Assembly: GCA_035473255.1 (NCBI GenBank)
Contig: DATIOK010000090.1
Span: 1-23,657 of the forward strand
Direction: 5' to 3'
DNA: 23,657 bases
Origin: JAICYJ01 sp035473255
GTDB lineage: Bacteria > Actinomycetota > Thermoleophilia > Gaiellales > JAICJC01
This document shows positions 21,653 through 23,657 of this stretch, in pieces. A program made the position numbers and the translations under genes. How positions within the stretch are numbered: position 1 is the first letter of the stretch; each line of letters begins with the position of its first letter. The notes beneath the pieces were generated by a model. The model did not search any database and was not told where the DNA came from. It worked only from the letters and a program-made list of their open reading frames with translations.

Positions 21653-23657
21653 CTACGACGCGACGTCTGCGACCGCGCGGCCGGCCAGCAGCTCGGCGCT
21701 TCGCAGCGCAAGGCCGCCCTGGCCTGCCACCGCCGCCAGCACCGCCTGCGCGCGCTCCGAGAACGAGTCGCACACGACCACCAGCAGCGCGCCTTTGACC
21801 GGCACGACGGCTGCCACGGCAGGTAGCGCCGATGCCTCGGCCGCCGGCCCCGGCAGGCTCGCAACCTCCACGAGCTCCACCTCGTCCCGCCGCGGGAACC
21901 CGGCCCGTACGGCTGCCGTCGCGATCGCGCGCACCGCGGCATCGCCGGTCGAGGCCAGCACCCGGCTGCGGCCGCTGGCGGGATCGGCCGGCACGACCAC
22001 CGCCGCTGCACGCGACCCGGTCAGGTTGCGCGCCACCTCCGCCAGGTGAGCGGCCACCGCGGAGACCGACGGGTCGGTGGCGGCCATCGTGGCGATCTCC
22101 AGCAGCGCGTTGGAGACCGCCGCCGACCGTCGCTCCGCCTCGAGCAGCCGCGCGTTTTCGAACGCCACGGCGGCCTGCGCGGCCAGCAGCTCCAGCAGGC
22201 GCACCGCAAGCTGCGAGAACTGGTCGAGCCCCAGCTTCGACAGCACGATCACGCCGATCGTGCGCCGCTCGTAGCGCAGCGGCACCGCCAGAATCGACTC
22301 CTCGATGTCGGCGCTGCCCTCGATGTCCTCGGCGAACTCACAGTGCTGCGCGTCGCCGATGTTGAGGGTCTGCCCGCGCTCGGCCGCGGTTCCCGTGATG
22401 CCCTCCCCCACGTCGCAGCGCAGCGCGTCGAATGTCTCGCCGGCGTACTCCGACAGGTTGCCGCCAAACGCGACCGGCTCCAGCGTCCGCTGGTCGTCGC
22501 CGAGCAGGTAGACGCGGGCGTTGTGGTAGTCGATCATCGTGCGCAGCTCGGCCACGATCGTCTCGGCGATCTGCCAGACGTCGTTCAGCCGGTTCAGCTT
22601 GGTTGCGAGCGCGCCCAGCAGCTTGATCTGCGTCAGGGACTCCAGCTCCTGCCGGCGGCCGGCGGCGCCGCGGGTGTCCCGCTGCGCCCGCACGGCCGAC
22701 GAGTAGCTGGCGGCGCGGTCCTTGCCCCGCTCCTTGGCCACGTACAGCGCTGCGTCGGCCGCGGCCAGCAGCTCGGTCGGGTTCTTGGCATCGTCGGGGA
22801 ATGCCGCGACGCCGCAGGACACGGTCAGCGAGCGAGGGCCTGGAAGCTGGCGCACGCGCGCACACAGGCGATCGGCCGCCGCCTTTGCGGCACGCTTGCC
22901 GGTCTCCGGCATCAGGATCGCGAACTCCTCGCCGCCGACGCGGAAGGCCGAGTCGGTGGCCCGCAGCACGGAGCCGGCCGCCGACGCCACCCGCCGCAGC
23001 ATCAGGTCGCCCTCCATATGGCCGTGCACGTCGTTCAGCAGCTTGAAATCATCCAGGTCGAACGTGACCAGGGCCATCGGCCGCTTGTAGCGGTGGGCCC
23101 GCTCCAGCTCGGCGCGCACCCGCTCCTGGTAGACGCGGTGGTTGAACAGCCCCGTCAGCCAGTCGGTCTGGGCCTCCCGCGTCAGCTGCTCGCGGATCTG
23201 CGTGTTGTCCAGCGCCAGCGCCGCCAGGTCGGCGAAGTGGCAGATCAGCTCGAACTCGTCGTCGCTAAAGGTGACGCCTTCGCCCAGGCGATAGACGTTG
23301 AGCACGCCGATCGGCTGGTCGCGCACCATCATCGGCACGGCCGCGATCGTCTCCGGCTCGCTGTCGGTACCCGGCACCAGCTCGATGCGGGGATCGAGGT
23401 GGGCCGCCGGCACGTTCTGGGCGAGGCGATGTTCCACCACCCACCCGGTCAGGCCCTTGCCCAGCGCCAGCGGCGAATCGAGGATCTCGGCGGCGTACAG
23501 ATCGACCGAGTGCAGCGGCACCAGCAGGCTGCGCACCGGGTCGACCTGGTAGACCGTCAGCACGTCGTAGGGCACCAGCCGTTTCAGCTCATCGGTGATG
23601 CGTTCGAGCAGCTCGTCCAGGCTGCCGGATCCCAGCAGCATCCGCGACATCTCCAGC
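21653..23657 (-). CDS. GAF-GGDEF-GAF diguanylate cyclase, 5' end beyond the window
   Basis: The frame is open to the right edge, and at least 665 residues are visible. Numbering from the first ATG in view (23650), a GAF sensor covers about 8-155. A GGDEF domain covers about 158-315, with active-site GGEEF (239-243) and substrate signature FDLDDFKLLND. The product-inhibition I-site RATD (230-233) is exactly five residues before it, so it should make c-di-GMP with feedback control. A second GAF (about 350-500) and a weaker third GAF-like region (about 505-655) follow. The first ATG lacks a usable ribosome site and the sensor looks clipped, so the true start lies outside. No membrane segment is visible, so it is a soluble sensor. 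It is separated from the pilus locus by the tRNA. Confidence 0.93.
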   Translation of the reverse strand, partial: LEMSRMLLGSGSLDELLERITDELKRLVPYDVLTVYQVDPVRSLLVPLHSVDLYAAEILDSPLALGKGLTGWVVEHRLAQNVPAAHLDPRIELVPGTDSEPETIAAVPMMVRDQPIGVLNVYRLGEGVTFSDDEFELICHFADLAALALDNTQIREQLTREAQTDWLTGLFNHRVYQERVRAELERAHRYKRPMALVTFDLDDFKLLNDVHGHMEGDLMLRRVASAAGSVLRATDSAFRVGGEEFAILMPETGKRAAKAAADRLCARVRQLPGPRSLTVSCGVAAFPDDAKNPTELLAAADAALYVAKERGKDRAASYSSAVRAQRDTRGAAGRRQELESLTQIKLLGALATKLNRLNDVWQIAETIVAELRTMIDYHNARVYLLGDDQRTLEPVAFGGNLSEYAGETFDALRCDVGEGITGTAAERGQTLNIGDAQHCEFAEDIEGSADIEESILAVPLRYERRTIGVIVLSKLGLDQFSQLAVRLLELLAAQAAVAFENARLLEAERRSAAVSNALLEIATMAATDPSVSAVAAHLAEVARNLTGSRAAAVVVPADPASGRSRVLASTGDAAVRAIATAAVRAGFPRRDEVELVEVASLPGPAAEASALPAVAAVVPVKGALLVVVCDSFSERAQAVLAAVAGQGGLALRSAELLAGRAVADVAS

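Overview
The window is a GC-rich chromosomal segment from an actinobacterium. The partial 16S rRNA gene at the left edge, the high GC content and the frequent GTG/TTG starts point to a deep-branching Actinobacteria lineage, probably Thermoleophilia. That placement rests on remembered 16S features, not on a database search.

Layout. (1) Positions 1-823, minus strand: 5' part of a 16S rRNA gene. Its leader and a candidate promoter occupy 824-1139, and a strong intrinsic terminator (1140-1168) insulates it from the gene behind it. (2) Positions 1237-8797, minus strand: a tightly packed run of housekeeping genes in transcription order. They are a class V aminotransferase, serA, ilvE, a DegT/DnrJ-type aminotransferase, a small RemA/DUF370-like protein, an MBL-fold hydrolase, a 3-methyladenine DNA glycosylase and tyrS. 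Most junctions are 4-8 bp overlaps or gaps under 10 bp, so this is at least one operon devoted mainly to amino-acid metabolism. (3) Positions 8927-12080, minus strand: gatC-gatA-gatB, the amidotransferase for transamidation of misacylated tRNA. (4) Positions 12144-13303, minus strand: a cold-shock protein gene with its own good sigma70-type promoter, and folD.

(5) Positions 13408-21032, plus strand: a Tad/Flp type IVc pilus locus, divergent from folD. It contains a very short flp pilin gene (56 codons), two paralogous TadE-like pseudopilins, cpaB (SAF domain), tadZ/cpaE, the tadA/cpaF ATPase, an unusual fusion of a secreted von Willebrand A domain to the TadB platform protein, and tadC. A 14-bp hairpin followed by a short U-rich tract lies directly after flp. 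Two matching sites resembling FliA/WhiG (sigma28-family) promoters lie before flp and before cpaB. Together these suggest that the abundant pilin and the assembly machinery are transcribed at different levels by an alternative sigma factor. No prepilin peptidase, secretin or separate TadG is present in the window.

(6) Positions 21033-23657: a mostly non-coding stretch with two doubtful small ORFs, a tRNA-Cys(GCA) gene, and the 3' part of a GAF-GGDEF-GAF diguanylate cyclase gene that runs off the right edge. The cyclase could link c-di-GMP signalling to the adjacent pilus locus, but only proximity supports that.

Most interesting points: the paired sigma28-like promoter motifs, the vWA-TadB fusion, the hairpin between pilin and machinery genes, and a recurring -10-like hexamer 6-8 nt before start codons that suggests leaderless transcripts.
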